Assembly: GCA_963725415.1 (NCBI GenBank)
Contig: CAVRZY010000151.1
Coordinates: forward strand, 1-15,235
From: CAVRZY01 sp963725415
GTDB lineage: Bacteria > Acidobacteriota > Terriglobia > Bryobacterales > Bryobacteraceae
Length of the DNA: 15,235 nucleotides
Direction of reading: 5' to 3'
Both the position numbers and the translations under genes were made by a program. This document shows positions 14,645 to 15,235 of the stretch, one piece after another. The notes below the pieces were generated by a model. That model had not been told where the DNA came from, searched no databases, and saw nothing but the letters and a program-made list of their open reading frames with translations. Each line of letters starts with the position of its first letter. The stretch's first letter is position 1.

Positions 14645-15235
14645 AGTTTCAGCAGCATCCGCAGCCGCTTGGTCTGCACCCGGCTCACCGGCACCTCGCT
14701 TTGCTTCTTGTCGTCCATCCGTAACATATAGCTGGACTTGAACCAGGGAATCACTTCCTTGATCCGGTTGATATTCACCAGGTAGGACCGATGCACCCGC
14801 CAGAAGGTTTCCGGGTCCAGGTTGGATTGCAGCTCTTCGATGGTGCGGTAGTTGGATTGCCCTTCCATGGTGGTCGTCACCACCGTGATCAGCCCGTCTG
14901 CGATGGTGGCGTAGACCACCTCGCTGGTGTCCACAATGAGGTTCCGGTTCTGGCTCCTCACCAGGAGCTTGGTGCGGTGCGGCGCCGGCCGTTCCAGCGC
15001 AGGGCGCTCGGGCGGCTGCGCCTTGGCCTTTTCCTGAATGCTGCGGCGCGCGCGTTCCATGCTCACCGACAGCCGCTCTTTATCCACCGGCTTGAGCAGA
15101 TAGTCCAGGGCCTCCAGGCGAAACGCCTCCACGGCGTACTGCTCATAGGCGGTGGCCAGGATGAAATAGGGCAGTGGAACGTTTCTTTCCTGTAACTTAC
15201 GGATGACGCCTAGCCCGTCCATCCCAGGCATCTGG
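14641..15235 (-). CDS. LytTR-family response regulator (N-terminus off window)
   Basis: C-terminal 198 residues of a LytR/AlgR-type response regulator. The receiver part starts at QMPGMDGLGVI, the loop just after the phosphoacceptor Asp, which must lie a few bases beyond the right edge. It continues with the ILATAYEQYAVEAF switch region and the conserved lysine in YLLKPVD. After a charged, proline-rich linker (EKAKAQPPERPALERP) comes a LytTR DNA-binding domain of about 100 residues, with the hallmark FWRVHRSYLVNINRI and a C-terminal VSRVQTKRLRMLL. Such regulators bind DNA as dimers and usually pair with a LytS/YehU-type kinase, expected upstream and not visible here. The TAG stop lies inside a heptamer repeat. 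Confidence 0.92.
   Translation of the reverse strand, partial: QMPGMDGLGVIRKLQERNVPLPYFILATAYEQYAVEAFRLEALDYLLKPVDKERLSVSMERARRSIQEKAKAQPPERPALERPAPHRTKLLVRSQNRNLIVDTSEVVYATIADGLITVVTTTMEGQSNYRTIEELQSNLDPETFWRVHRSYLVNINRIKEVIPWFKSSYMLRMDDKKQSEVPVSRVQTKRLRMLLKL

Overview
The window is GC-rich, tightly packed bacterial chromosome. It most likely comes from an Acidobacteriota-type organism, possibly assembled from a metagenome. That is inferred mainly from two very large Oar-like TonB-dependent receptors (signal peptide, carboxypeptidase-regulatory-like domain, plug, long barrel ending in Phe), which are characteristically abundant in that phylum. An NtrY/NtrX pair, a LytTR regulator, a PilZ protein and an exported RidA-like protein are compatible with this. 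No 16S rRNA, tRNA or other decisive marker is present.

Layout. 1-2912 (minus): an ntrY-ntrX two-component operon, with a large palindromic repeat between the two genes and ntrX running off the left edge. 2951-2988: a strong intrinsic terminator for the next gene. 3006-6362 (minus): an Oar-like receptor. 6363-7240: a long divergent intergenic region with hairpins, a perfect 18-bp palindrome and promoter-like elements, but no credible gene. 7241-10504 (plus): a second, intact Oar-like receptor. 10515-10582: a 30-bp-stem hairpin repeat. 10587-10958 (minus): a PilZ protein. 11058-11513 (plus): an exported RidA-like protein. 11533-13668 (minus): an SpoU/TrmH RNA methyltransferase followed by rarA. 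13729-14316 (plus): a YdcF/DUF218 membrane protein. 14316-14644: heptanucleotide repeat arrays around a 166-bp MITE-like element. 14641-15235 (minus): a LytTR response regulator cut by the right edge.

Functionally the window joins envelope and nutrient-uptake genes (two outer-membrane receptors, exported RidA, YdcF), signalling genes (NtrYX, PilZ/c-di-GMP, LytTR) and housekeeping genes (RarA, rRNA/tRNA methyltransferase). I see no defence system, prophage, CRISPR array or biosynthetic cluster.

Two patterns stand out. First, three genes in the first 6 kb carry five reading-frame breaks. All five are best repaired by removing one base, and none occur from 7.2 kb to the right edge. This looks like insertion-type sequence error, although real decay cannot be excluded. 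Second, the spacers hold a layered set of small repeats: two related GCAAAGACGC hairpins, GTAGCCT-type heptamer arrays that begin at the stop codons of two convergent genes, and a MITE-like element sitting inside the heptamers.
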